Positions 32,901 to 44,155 of a DNA stretch of 64,000 bases are shown here, piece by piece (position 1 is the stretch's first letter; each line of letters begins with the position of its first letter). The stretch spans positions 1-64,000 of the forward strand of contig JAVYIG010001611.1 of NCBI GenBank assembly GCA_035222895.1, given 5' to 3'. Source of the DNA: Strongylocentrotus droebachiensis (taxonomy: Eukaryota > Echinodermata > Echinoidea > Camarodonta > Strongylocentrotidae). The notes under the pieces were generated by a model. That model did not search any database, had not been told where the DNA came from, and saw only the letters and a program-made list of their open reading frames with translations. Both the position numbers and the translations under genes were made by a program.

Positions 32901-35900
32901 CATACCTCGTAGCATTCGCAGTAGTTCTTGAGGCAACCTGATCGCTTGCAGTTGCAGCCCTTGTTATGCCGCCTGTTGGTCTGACTGCCGTGGCCCTTGC
33001 CTATCTTGGGGTGGAAGGCATGAGGGTTCCGGTCAAGGCAGGCCTTGACCGCCTTGGTCCGTTCGTCCTCATGGTCCAGGTTGTTGAGGCAGTTGTTGCA
33101 ATTGCAGTTGCGGCAGAACTCGCCGTTGGCAAAGCAGTCGCAATACCTACAGGGGCAGAAGGATCACATTGAGTGATTTCAAGTTGGGTGTTAGTGTTAG
33201 TGTTAAGAACAGTCAAGAGCTCTTAAATCCAGCTAAAGTTTGCAGATTAAATAAGGAGCCCGATACCGATATCAATATCAATACCTTAACACTAACACTG
33301 AACTGGAAATCAACATTTGCTTAATCCCTAGGGGCTAGTGTTAGTTAATAGGACATTCGTACGTAAAACATTAACACCAGCCACAAAGGTCGGTTCAGCA
33401 GACGACAATTTAGCAAAATCGATAACACTAGCTACCGGAAGTAGACGATATTCAGAGGTGAAAGCCTTAACACCAGCTGATACCATTTTGATGTTTAGGG
33501 CTTGTGTTAGTGTTTATTAAACACTGACACCAGCCCTAAACACTGAACTTGAAATCACTCATGGAAGAAATTTGAAAGCACCTCTCAAGCCTCTTGGCCA
33601 CATAGTACAGTAAACTGCCTCAAAAACCTGCTGCAGCAACATAGGAACCACTGTACTGTGGATGACTTACAAGTTGGAGTTGAACAAAATGTCTATTCTA
33701 GGGCAAACACCATGAGCGCCCAGCAGAGGCGGACACTGGCACTACACAAGAAGCCTTCATCATCATGATCATCATGATCATGATCACCATCACCATCATG
33801 ATCATGATCATGATCATGATCATCATCACCATCATCATCATCATCATCATCATCATCTGCATCATCATCACTACGCTTACATCATTTTATTTTGCTACCT
33901 ATGGTCTCTTTGTTGGGGGATTACCACATCATTTGTAAACCAGGATTAAGATGTGTAATCCCACATTTGAACTAGTGACATTTGCTGCTGTGCATTTTTT
34001 TTTGTGCATGCACGATCATGCAAAAAAAGCGCAGTCAAAAGTATTATTGCACGCTCCAAGATCGATATCCAGCGCAACGTACACGTAGAGCAAGGTCTTA
34101 TCTTTTTCTAGAACCAACATAACTCTCCTAGACTCGAATGTTAAATCTAGACTTTTGTTTGTTTTGATTTTTATTTGTCGCTATTTTATAAAACAAACAA
34201 CGCACTTGACCCTGTTGTGCATAATGTAAATGCAGTGTAAGAAAGGTTTCTTCAGATGGTGCACACTGTGAACTCGCCGCAAGAGGCTTGTTGCACAGAG
34301 GCGGCACCTATCTAAAGAAACCTCGTGTGCATGCATTTACCGCTATCACACGTTGGGCTGTGCATTATTTCTATAGCATCTGATTGATGGTCGGGCTGGA
34401 ATACTTACAGTTTGAGGCACTGAGACTTGGTGCAGTTGCACGGCTTACGTGGCCTGCTCCCACTCCCATCTCCAGTTAACATCCTACAACATGAAGAAAA
34501 CAAAATGAATTAACCCACTGATTACTGAATTGTATAATCTCAATAACCTTAAAGGTAAAGACCAGTAATGGTCATGCGATTGCATTGTGAAAGAAACGTT
34601 GTGGAATCGATCAGAAAAGGTTGATCATCTAGCATCTAGCATCTGCAAGGTTCTGGAATCATCAAAATGATAAGAAATTTGGCCCATTCTTTGTAAAGTT
34701 ACAAGCACTATACACAGAAAGATGTATATGGGACTACCCTATATCTCTCACACGACCATGAGAGAAAAAAAATTACCAAATATATGAATTAGTAGGCGGT
34801 TTCCCCGCAAATTTGTTATCATCATGTATTAGTCAAAACATATTCTTTCACATAATTGGTAATGAGAGCTTCCATTTCATTTTTTGAAATTGGGGCGTTT
34901 CCAATACTGGTCTTTACCTTTAATGCAGGGACTACTTGGTTTCTGCAGGCAATGGGTGACCAGAATAAAAGCATTATCTACCTTCCTGACTGTCATATCT
35001 GCTATAAATGAGTGCCTTTTTCATGGTCAATACTTCACGATGGTGCTCATACAGTCCTACATGTACAGTACATGTAAGTATCTTAGGGATTTCTTGTCCT
35101 ACAACAGGAGCCATAATCTAGTTTGTTCTCCTGCATCAATCATGCAGTTAGTCTCTATAAAGTGATCCACCATCAAAGGGGGCTGTCTAGATACGTTGTA
35201 TCATGTGGTTTTGTATCTAATTTTATACAAGATGCTCCAGGGCCCTGGCTTTTGAAGAGTTCCCAATAATCTAATTGATTGCCTATCGTATTTGTCATGA
35301 GTTGCGATTAGTATAAAAACATGAAGTTGAGTTGTGACCGATTCAGATCAACAGTAACTCTCTGAGAATGGCTCTAATGCCTTAGCCACACCTTTGCGTA
35401 TTTGGCTTGCGTATTGCTGCGTATTTATGGCAAGCCGTTTTAACATTTATTCCTATTTCTTGATATCAAGAAATTATTTTCTGTTGTAAATCAATGGTAA
35501 TTCTTGATATCAAAAATTTGATTTCTTGATATCAAGATATAGGAATAAATGTTAAAATGGCTCACTATATATACGCAGCAATACGCGAGCTAAATACACA
35601 AAGGTGTGACTGAGGCACAAAGGAGAGGAACGCACTGTATGAGCTATTTCGCATACAGACATAAATGGTTTGGCAGGCGCACAGACAATTGAGTAAGTTT
35701 GTGAGCTCTTGCTTTCTAAACACAAGCTACAGTCAAACCTGCTTTAGTGACCACCTGTCTACAAAGTCCACATTTTTTGTTTCCCTTGAAAAAGGTTCTC
35801 ATTGAAACATGTACTAAAGGAACCCGTCTACAAAAAACACTTTTGTGTTTCCCTTGGGCAGTCGCTATAGACAGGTTTGACTGTACTTACAATACTTGTT

Positions 35901-38900
35901 CAGGCCTGTCGTGTTAGCTCATTTTTGGATGTTGTGACCCAACGATAAGCAATATTTTCCCAAATTAAACCCTCACAATTTTAATGGCTTTAAAGCTTAT
36001 CTGTACTAGTTTATAGGAGGGATTAGACCACCCACCCTGCCAGGTCACTGGACAGGTGGTTATCTCATCAAATCAGCTCTCAATTAAAATAAGAAAAAAA
36101 GGATCATGGGGGACCAATGGTCATCCATTAGGCATTGTTTTCTATATAGAGGGAGCAAGTAGCTACAAGTAGGACAGTGTGGCTTTAAACTAAGTCTGTG
36201 TTCAATGAAACTGACCCATTACTGCTACTGTTAGCGGTGGAGTGTTTGATGGGAGCTGGCTGGGGCTGTGGAGGCTGACTGCTGGTACTGTTGGCTTGGG
36301 ATGAGGAGGTGGAGGAGGAAGAACTCGACTGGATGGATTGCTGAGCTTGACTGGTTACCGGCTGTAAGAGAAAAATCATAGAAAATTGAATTATGAAATA
36401 GGAATAAAGTTGACTATGGTATTTAAAATGGGTTGCCAGCAGTTAAAAGATGAACAGGTCCGAGGGTGATTTGCTATCTTGGGAAAAGGGAGAGAGAGTG
36501 GAGGAGGAGGAGGAGGAGGAGTGATGAAAGGAGGGGGAAGGAGAAGGAGGGAAAAGGTGGAGGAGGAACTCGACTGGTTACCAGCTGTAAGAGGACATCA
36601 TGAAAAATTGAATTTTGAAAAAGGAATAAAGTCGACTGGTATTTAAAATGGGTTGCTGGCAGTTAAAGATAAACAGGGCTGAGGGTAACTTGCTCTCTTT
36701 TCCCAAGATAGCAAGAGAATGAAAGAGAGAGAGAGAGAGAGAGGAGAATGAAGAGGGGGATGAAGAGGAGGAGGAGGAGGAAGAGGAGTAGGAGTAAGAG
36801 GAAGAGGAGACGGAGGAACCCAACTGGTTGGATGGTTGAGCATGAATGGCTACCGGATGAAAGAGAACATAATGGAAATTTGATTGATGAAATAGGAATA
36901 AAGTCGACTCTGGCATTAACAGTTTGTAACTTGCAGTGAAAACATAAAGCTAAGGAGGGAGATGAAGTAGAATTGGACTGGTTGGATGATTAAGCTTGGA
37001 TGGATACCAGCTGAAATTGAAACAACATGGTGGATCCAAACTATGTTTTATTCTTCATTGCAATGTTCTCAAACCTCTCTGATCATTTTTTTTCATCTTC
37101 TCATTTTTCACAATGACTAAAACCTCTGTGATTACACGATGGACTTCCCCCATGGAGTATCAGTCAATTTGATGTCCTTTAAAGCTCGTCTGCACTAGTT
37201 TGGCCAGGAGGGATTAGACCTCCCTGCAAGGTTGCTGACAGGTGGTTATCTCATCAAATCAGCTCTCAATTAACATATGAAAAATAGGATCATGGGGGAC
37301 CAATGGTCACCGATTAGGAATTGTTTTCTATATAGAGGGAGCAAGTAGCTACAAGTAGTGCAGTGGGGCTTTAAAAGTAAAAACAGAGTCTTTAATTGCA
37401 GACTTCCAAGCACTTACCTGTGTAAGATAGTGAGCAGGTATCACAGCATAGCTCTGAAGGAGGTTACCACCAGCTGACAAGAGAGTGGTGCCTGGTGCTA
37501 GTTTTCCAGCATTAATGATCTTTAGGGCTGCATTGGCAGGCATGATGAATCGTGGTTGGTTACCAATCCCTCCTTGGACAATGCCTTTGTTGATAGTCTA
37601 GAATGGGAACGGTTAGGCAGAGTGAGAGAAGAACAATATTACATTTGCATCAGCTACTACTTGTACGTTATACAAGAGAAGATATACCAACGTGAATATG
37701 TCGAATTATACTCATAATTAGTGTTGTAACATCACAGATATCTCCAATTCCGTTTAACCGCCAGTCAAAACCGGACAGTTTTCGGTTAACCGATTTATTT
37801 ATCAAAAAAAAAAGAAAAAAAAAAAAAAGAAAGAAATTTAAAATAATATATTTTTAATATATTTTTGTTTAAACCCACGCGGGAAGGACTTTCATTAAAC
37901 TACGAGGTGCAGTGCGCTGATTTGTGCTTGTGAACTTGTCACAAATAATAGTAACAATGTCGTGATAGAAGTATGTGTATGTGTAAGATCATTGATGTAA
38001 ATTAAAAACAGTAGAGGACCTACGATAGAACCTTGTGGTACGCCATGTGTAATAGAAGAAACATTGGAGGAATTATTATTATAAACTACATATTGAGATC
38101 TATTAGAAAGATTACTTTCAAACCAAGATGACAGACAAATTGGAGTGTTCTAGTTTCCGAGTGGTGAGTCAACACACTGATTACTGAGCTGGGAGATATT
38201 GCCAGACATAGTGCCAGGTAGAGGGGATAAATCGAAACTTTAAAAAAAAAAATCAAAAAAAAAAAAAATAAATAAAAAAAACGGGAAAACGAAACCGTCC
38301 AATTGAAAACGGATAGAGCCATGAACGGTCGGTTACCGGACGATTAAACGTTTAACTACAGCACTACTCATAATAAACAAGAAAAAAACAACTTTTGGCC
38401 CATATCAACAAAGCTAGTTATCAATTAAAGTCAAATAATCATGACTTTTTAAGGGAATTTGACTTCATTCTCCTGTTTACCTCGATAACACTTTGCTAAT
38501 CACTGAGAACAGACTTCCTTCTTGTGATCTACAGGTTTGACTTAATACACATATCTCCCACTACCTTTTTCGAACTGAAAATATAAAATAAATTTCACCT
38601 TTTCATAGGATGATCATTTTGATACTTGTAGGATTCTTTTTTTCTTTTGAAATTTGTAAACTCAGTTGATTCTTTCAAATCCATGTGACAAGCAACAAAT
38701 AAACTATTTTGTATACGCACTGTAACTAAGATTAGCAAGCGCAATATTCAGAACTCGCAAAAATAAAGGTATGACTTCTTATGCATGTTTTAAACCGGCT
38801 GAATTGCATGCAATGCAAATTTAACAATGCAGAAATAACAGCGTTTACAATTACAGTAGTTACAAAGACAAATGGCCTTACCTGGGCTGGTGCTATGGGT

Positions 38901-41900
38901 ATGTTAATGGTCCTTGGGGCTGCCCCTCCCACTTGGCCAGTGGAGGTCAGCGAAGAAATAGCTTGACCCAGAGCTGGGGCGGGAGCGATGGGCTTAGCAT
39001 TGGAAAATTGAAGGACAGGCTTAGCTGCAGTGGAATAGAAACATGTGTATGTTACAATAATAATAATTACATTTCGAGGGTTCAGTGACACAAAGACGTA
39101 ACTCAATATTTTGCCAAAATGTTCAGAAAAATGTGGGCTTTCCAGGAAACACAAAGACTTAACTCCACCCAACACCCCATTGAAGTCAATGGCTAGTGAA
39201 ACATAGACTTAACTCCTTAAGGCCCAAGTGCTCAGTGACACATAAACCACTTTTTCTCAAAATGGAGTTACGTCTTTGTGTCGCTGACCCCTTAATTTGT
39301 ATAGTGCTTCATAGTTACATTTCTAAGCACTTTACATTGTATTCATTATTAACCCGGTCAATGGATTTAATTGCTGATCCGCACATGATAGTACACATGC
39401 GCCGCTCCCTGGTGAGTATTCCGACCATATCTGGTGTGTATATGTAGACAGAAAAATGCATCTTTGGATCAAGGGGTTTTAAGAGATGGAGTCATATCTA
39501 GCTCATTCCCTTTGTACTATCTTTGATGCCGGCAGGGGGAAATATGTCAGGCATGTGTTTAAAAAAAGATCAAAGGATTAGCAAAGATCATGTCCATAAC
39601 ATCATATCCACAACCGCTGTATAGTATCCAAAAAACAAAAACCCACAATATTTAAAAATACTCATGTAATCCAGAGTGCTTGTGGTAGAGAAGAACATCC
39701 TGTTCATCATTGTACATGCATTGTTGAAGATTTTTACATGTACCGGTAGGTAATTAAGAGAATTGAAGACAAAAAGACATATCCAATTCATCCTGAAGTC
39801 ATTTATTTACACCCTAAAAAAAAAACCCACACAAAACAAACATCCCTGTACTCCTAACTATCAAACAGTAGAAAAGAAAACAAAACAAAAATTCACTCAG
39901 TTTGACCACTGGCTTGTTTCTGGCAGGAATCATTAAATGATCACACAAAAAGCTAAAATTGTCTGTAATACATGTATGTAATGTCCCATATGGCATTCAC
40001 TGAATCCCCCTTTTGTCACCCTGTTCTGGCCAATCCCAATAAACTTGAATTATTCCTACCTTGCGTTCCAGAAGTGGTGGCGTTTGTTGATACGTTAACA
40101 AGCCGCATATAGGGAAAGTTCTTGCCTGCCATGCTGACCGCTTGGATGTTCCCTTGACCAGACAGGTTGCCTGCTGGTCTGATGGTGGTCAGTCCTGAAG
40201 CTAGATGAGGTTGTGCTTGACCCGCGGCACTGATCTGAACAGGAACGGGTGTTCCAGGAGCGACTCCAGATACCTGCTGTAAAGGTAAATTCAAAGATTT
40301 TCAATTACAGGGGACCAATTACTTGTACATGTACATTGTATTATGTTTCATTCTTTATGTTTGGGTTTTCACGAATGCTCTTAAATACTATAATATCCAG
40401 GGGGCCGTTTCACGAAACCAACTCCCTGACAATCATATCTTTGTCTGCGACAGGAGATGTCAGGAAGCAAAGAACCTAAATGTATTTTACAAAATCATGA
40501 TAAGTGACAATTTCATGACTTCGATACTGTCATGATTCACCGATTGTTATTTGTCGCTACAAGTCTGTTGTCGGGGAAGCTGTCGCTCGTCTTGGCAAAG
40601 AGCCTGAAGAGGGGTTTGTGAAATACTTTATAGCATACAAGTCGAGCGATAGGGTTGAGATAGGGTTGAGATATCGTTGATATTGTACTTCGATTTTGTG
40701 AAACAACCCCCAGAACATTCATTTTTAATAGCTTACCGTATTTTGTATTTACAAAATATTGCACAGTATTACAACCCCCCAAAAAGGGGGAAAAACAGCA
40801 TGGTTTGATAGGAATACTTGAGGCACTCATACAATCTCGTACCAAATTTGCACATGAGTTAATTCTAAAACTCTGATGAAGGCCTCAATGAAAAAAAGAA
40901 GAAGTATCCTTTAGTGCACTTTTGTTGTTTATCATTTAAATGTTTCATATGTAGAGGGGGATGAGTTTTTGATCCTTTAAACAATCTAAAAATAATATCT
41001 TGTGGAGTGATTAGTTTCCTTTTACAATTATTATAAACTTATTGAAAAGTTTAATTATATTGCAACATGAAGAAAAAAAAGATATGGGAAAACATATCTC
41101 TATTCTCTCCTACAAAAGAACAGAAGTATTACCAGGATCTTCAAAATGATTAGACGACTGCACAGTATAGTGAAGACGATGTAATCTAGCGCGCACTCGT
41201 TCTCTGCTCTGCATGTAGTCGTGTGGCAATTGTTTCGGAGGCGATTTTGGACCATTTCCTTTTTTAAAGTCGCCCCCGTAGTCACATTTTTGGCCTATTT
41301 CGCGGGTTCATTTTGGTATTTCTGGGGCACATTCGCCCGCGTCCCCCATTTTTTTCTTCTCCTTGCCCCCTCCTTGATCTTGATAAAAGGTTTCTACAAC
41401 GGTTTGTTAGGAAATAGTGAAACCAGCGAAGGGAATGGTTATCTGGCATGGCAGACCTCTCTCTGTAGTTGGCAGACAAAGTTAGGACTTTCTTGTTGGT
41501 TTCTTGAAACGAGCCTCAGAGACTTCGAAAAGTTCAACAATACAGCATAACTTTAAAACAGATACAAATCAATAAATAAAAAGTGAAAGTATTACATGTA
41601 CATGATCACTAACCCATGATCAACAAGCAAATTTTTCTTCACAAGAATGAATAAGGAATAGAAGCAAGAAAGACAGTATACTCACCGATGATGAAACAGA
41701 GGTGTTCATGACATTGATGACTTTGGCTACAGCTCCGGAACTTAACGTGATTGTCCCCGATGTCGTACCCATGGACCCCTTCACTAAAATGGTCTGTCCC
41801 ACCGTGCCAGAGGTTGATGCAGGGGCAATCTTTTTAGGCGTTGTCGGACTTGCAAGCATGATTGTCTTTCCGGGGCTTTTGACAGTGGGTAATGCTATCC

Positions 41901-42405
41901 TATTCGACGGAGCAATAGTCTGTTTACTAGGTGAACTTGCTATGACCACCCCCTTTGGAATGTTGCTTCCTTGTGACACGGTGATGACTTTGATAGGCGA
42001 TCCGCTCCCTATCACCTTAGGGTCACCTTGAAATTTGAAAGAAGTGTTTGCCCCGGAAACATTCCCTGAGGAAACTTTGTTGCCGAGGTTGCGCGTGATC
42101 ACTACTTTTGTTACAGTTTGCTCTGACGAAGAGGAGGGCAGCGCCCGTTTGACGGCTTGCAGAATACCCTTGTTTTCGCCATCGTTCTGTATGATGAGTC
42201 CTTGTTGTGAGAGCTGAGCTAACATTTGAGGGGTAAGGATTTGCATCGGGACATTTCCACCCCTACCTGCCGTTCCGCTCACAATACGTACTGTTCCTGG
42301 TGCCTGCTGGTTGCCATCCCCACCATCTAATTTGATCAAAATGTTTCCTGAGGACTCACTGCTACCGTTTGTCTCACCTTCACTTTTGTCACCCTTCGCA
42401 GCCAT
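29736..42405 (-). CDS. LIN54: LIN54, CXC-domain DNA-binding subunit of MuvB/DREAM
   Basis: LIN54 binds CHR elements (TTTGAA type) in cell-cycle promoters for the MuvB core, which works with p130/E2F as DREAM or with B-Myb. Nine minus-strand exons give 699 residues in one frame (human 749). A 480-residue low-complexity N-terminal part rich in Ser, Thr, Gln, Gly and Pro is followed by two cysteine-rich CXC/CRC repeats: [18 protein letters not shown] (from residue 482) and [18 protein letters not shown] (from 556), with the conserved linker [17 protein letters not shown]. Tyr495 and Tyr569 are the equivalents of the two minor-groove-inserting tyrosines of human LIN54. The C-terminal helix ([32 protein letters not shown]) is the MuvB-assembly region. 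It ends in phase 1, so one short exon must follow; a candidate is at 28484-28509. The start at 42405 has A at -3 and G at +4. Confidence 0.97.
31011..31210 (-). CDS. LIN54: LIN54 coding exon 8
   Basis: [20 protein letters not shown] completes CXC2, followed by [20 protein letters not shown], almost identical to human. Acceptor CTCCCAG, donor GTGAGG; ends in phase 2. Confidence 0.98.
31277..31305. repeat. (TTTGA)n pentamer, possible LINE tail
   Basis: Pentamer run followed by TTTATTTTCC; a comparable (ATTCA)n run before GTTTATTAAATTCC is at 48190-48216. Both look like simple tails of non-LTR elements. Confidence 0.5.
31628..31775. repeat. TTAA-bounded repeat, family 4 (half)
   Basis: Inverted copy of 16741-16890. 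Its TTAA end is the same TTAA that starts the family 3 element at 31773. Confidence 0.55.
31773..32147. mobile_element. TTAA-flanked element, family 3
   Basis: TTAA then AGGTAAAGACCAGTAATGG ... CTGGTCTTTACCT then TTAA. Nearly identical to 34549-34923 in the same orientation. In LIN54 intron 7. Confidence 0.75.
32906..33146 (-). CDS. LIN54: LIN54 coding exon 7 (CXC1 end, linker, CXC2 start)
   Basis: Encodes [19 protein letters not shown], the conserved linker with [10 protein letters not shown], and [19 protein letters not shown]. Both minor-groove tyrosines are present. Acceptor CCTGTAG, donor GTATGT. A MITE ends only 25 bases upstream of the acceptor side. Confidence 0.98.
33171..33560. mobile_element. 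MITE with GTTAGTGTTAGTGTTA ends, beside LIN54 exon 7
   Basis: Inverted ends GAGTGATTTCAAGTT / AACTTGAAATCACTC; interior rich in TTAACACTAACACC type repeats. Its inner end is 24 bases from the CXC exon. Confidence 0.65.
33757..33860. repeat. (ATCATG)/(ATC) repeat in LIN54 intron 6
   Basis: ATGATCATGATC self-complementary units followed by (ATC)n. Confidence 0.85.
34092..34375 (-). repeat. Repeat, inverted partner of 47080-47382
   Basis: Shares ACGCACTTGACCCTGTTGTG, CAGATGGTGC, CTCGCCGCAAG in inverted order with the COPS4 intron 2 copy. Unclassified DNA element. Confidence 0.6.
34409..34483 (-). CDS. LIN54: LIN54 coding exon 6 (start of CXC1)
   Basis: 75 bp: [20 protein letters not shown] then SQCLKL; acceptor GTTGTAG, donor GTAAGT. 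Carries the first Cys-X-Cys of the DNA-binding domain. Confidence 0.96.
34549..34923. mobile_element. TTAA-flanked element, family 3
   Basis: Second near-identical 370-bp copy; in LIN54 intron 5, 66 bases upstream of exon 6. Confidence 0.75.
35729..35885. mobile_element. MITE, ACAGTCAAACCTG family
   Basis: Intact ends ACAGTCAAACCTG / CAGGTTTGACTGTA, about 157 bp, LIN54 intron 5. Confidence 0.7.
35990..36188. mobile_element. TTAA-flanked MITE, family 1
   Basis: TTAA ends present; right end lies 27 bases from the LIN54 exon 5 donor. Confidence 0.72.
36216..36361 (-). CDS. LIN54: LIN54 coding exon 5
   Basis: Ser/Gln/Pro-rich: [13 protein letters not shown] to [11 protein letters not shown], then donor GTCAGT. 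Phase 0 in and phase 2 out fit both neighbours. The acceptor CTCTTACAG and the first codons are repeated, in decayed form, three more times just upstream in the intron (36.5-37.0 kb). Confidence 0.85.
36310..37020 (-). repeat. Tandem array of the LIN54 exon 5 boundary
   Basis: About 200-bp units, each with the beginning of exon 5 (Pro/Leu-Val-Thr-Ser then Ser-rich codons), its acceptor, and intron sequence with AGGAATAAAGT. The real exon is the leftmost copy. Copies near 36590 (intact CTTACAG), 36855 (AG lost) and 37010 (acceptor kept, in-frame stop) are decayed. Confidence 0.7.
37179..37374. mobile_element. TTAA-flanked MITE, family 1
   Basis: TTAA ends present; lies about 43 bases past the LIN54 exon 4 donor. 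Confidence 0.72.
37418..37597 (-). CDS. LIN54: LIN54 coding exon 4
   Basis: Sixty whole codons: [20 protein letters not shown] to [17 protein letters not shown]; corresponds to human RLIMPATPLP and GYAVLPAQYVTQ. Acceptor TTCTAG, donor GTAAGT. A TTAA-flanked MITE starts about 43 bases past the donor. Confidence 0.93.
37985..38135 (-). pseudogene. Fragment of a non-LTR retrotransposon reverse transcriptase
   Basis: The minus strand reads [16 protein letters not shown], then [20 protein letters not shown], the conserved reverse-transcriptase block before the catalytic FADD motif. The frame is lost soon after. It lies in an A-rich region in LIN54 intron 3, between GTTAACCG-type inverted ends (about 37750-38350). 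Confidence 0.85.
38882..39024 (-). CDS. LIN54: LIN54 coding exon 3
   Basis: Acceptor CTGCAG, donor GTAAGG. Encodes [19 protein letters not shown] to [10 protein letters not shown], aligned with human AKPVVVNTTPV...VPIVSAQ. Phase 1 in, phase 0 out. Confidence 0.92.
39076..39293. mobile_element. Foldback MITE (GTGACACAAAGACGTAACTC family)
   Basis: Inverted ends TCAGTGACACAAAGACGT / ACGTCTTTGTGTCGCTGA. In LIN54 intron 2, close to exon 3. Confidence 0.7.
40060..40276 (-). CDS. LIN54: LIN54 coding exon 2
   Basis: Encodes [19 protein letters not shown] through [19 protein letters not shown]; the FPYMRLVN stretch corresponds to human FHYVRLV. The acceptor is ACAGCAG, a NAGNAG site, so the first Gln may be optional. 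Donor GTAGGA. Confidence 0.93.
41686..42405 (-). CDS. LIN54: LIN54 coding exon 1 (start)
   Basis: 240 whole codons, [14 protein letters not shown] to NTSVSSS; donor GTGAGT. Low complexity with motifs typical of the LIN54 N-terminus ([33 protein letters not shown]). The upstream region lacks another in-frame ATG. Confidence 0.92.
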
Positions 42406-42517
42406 AATGCGCAATAAATTCTTCAATAGAGTACAATAAATTGACAGGTGTTTGGCTCTTTTGCAGAGCGCATGAGTTGGAAGGCCTAGCGCTTTGCAAC
42501 GTCATCAGTTCCTTGCA

Positions 42518-42568
42518 TCAAGTTTGTGTAACGTGTTTAAAGAATCCCTCAGATTTTTCGGTGGCCAT
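42518..42568 (-). promoter_or_regulatory. Possible upstream ORF in LIN54 5' leader
   Basis: A 16-codon ORF (MATEKSEGFFKHVTQT) with A at -3 and G at +4 ends 113 bases before the LIN54 ATG. If it is inside the 5' UTR it could dampen translation. The transcript start is not visible, so this is inference. Confidence 0.2.
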
Positions 42569-43706
42569 TTCTGGAGAATCTGAAAAAAGACGAATATCGA
42601 TACATGTTGAGTTTACTCTCTAAAATAGGAATTAAAGGACATGCTTTACTACATGTAATTTAGTGCTTTCAAAATACAAAACTGAGAATCAAGGGGAAAA
42701 AGAGGCAACAATCTACAAGTACATGAATGTAAGGACTTAATTAAACTGAAAAAACTACATAATGACTCTAGTTAAATTAAATACCTTAACCAAAATCGGT
42801 CAATGTTTTTATTACCAAATTGAGATTCATAACTTTATTACTCGTGACCCTGAAGGCGATGCTCAACAAATGAGGTGTCATATGAAAGAGCAGGTTTTTT
42901 GCAATTTGCCCCAAAAGGCTCAACTCGGATCTTAAAAACATCTTGCTCAAAATGATGATTTAAACATTGTTCCCATCATAGCTCCGAGATTTCCCACTTT
43001 CTTGAATTGAGCCCCAGAGGCATGAGTTGTTCCAGATGTAAGGAATATTTCCTAGACCCCTGACGGGCAGAGTTTGATGTTTGAGGGGGCACATATATGT
43101 AATCGACGTCCTGGGGAGGGGTCTAAAAAAGTTCAACCGATCTTGGAAATTTTTGGGGGGCATGTCCCCCCCCCCCCACCCGTGCCTGCCAAGGGATCAC
43201 ATGCGATTACAGTTTTTTGTTTAAATAGTCAAAGTCCCTATATTTTGATGTTTTATTATGAATGATTTTTAATGTTATTTTTAGAGTATTTGAAAATTGG
43301 ACCTACATGTATTTTCCTTTCCAATCATCATTTCTTCTAAATCAAACTGAAACTGTTCAGTCTAGATAATGAAAATCTGAGGACAAACTTTCACCAGATT
43401 CCTGGAGAGTGAAGAGTCTCTTGTCACGCGTTGTGTGTGTGTACCAAATGTTACCGCCTTTCATGTATGGGGAAGGTTGACAGAGAATTCCCCATACCAG
43501 TGTATACTAATGTGTAATAATCAATAATATTTTATAGTAAATTCTTTATTTACGTAATTAACAAGTTAAGAAATAGAGTCTGGATTGACTAGTTCTACCT
43601 TTAAGTGCTGTAACATTATCATAAGATCTAGAGTTTTAGACATTACATAGATCTGCTTTAATAATTAAAAATGAAAATACTTATTAATTTAAGGTATGGT
43701 CTATGG

Positions 43707-44133
43707 TAGGGGCTCTGGACCGAGAAAAAAGGGAAGTGTCTGTAAACGCGGACAGAGGCGTCCTAAAAAATAAGGATCGCGGACGATTCTTATTTTTGAA
43801 CCGCGTGTTGGCGATGCGAAAAACAGATTCCGCGATGATGCTCCTTAATGCATTTCACATGCACTTTGCACAGAGACTTACACGTTATGAATGATAAATC
43901 CTCGAGAAGACGGACAACCCGTAAAAGTAGACGGTGAACTTGGGATATTTTATTACGCAGAATCCATTTTTCACATTGCCAGAGCGGAAACCCTACACAT
44001 GCAGAGCACCGATGAAAAAAAATTCTGTGAAAACGCAGACGATCCTTATTTTTTAGGACGTGATTTGTTCGATTTTACAAGGATATCCTTGTTTTTTATG
44101 CAGACGATCCCCATTCCTGGACCAGCACCCCTA
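43707..44133. mobile_element. Foldback element A in LIN54/COPS4 intergenic region
   Basis: Ends TAGGGGCTCTGGACC / GGACCAGCACCCCTA; interior with GCGGACGATCC type repeats. Tandem neighbour of 44156-44582. Confidence 0.6.
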
Positions 44134-44155
44134 CTAATAATACAATTGTATACAG

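Noticed and set aside
33171..33560. Interstitial telomere repeat (TTAGTG/TTAACAC)
   Set aside because: Units are not TTAGGG and the segment has MITE-type inverted ends.
38732..39175. 147-codon frame taken as one exon
   Set aside because: Only 38882-39024 is LIN54 exon 3; the flanks are intron and a foldback MITE.
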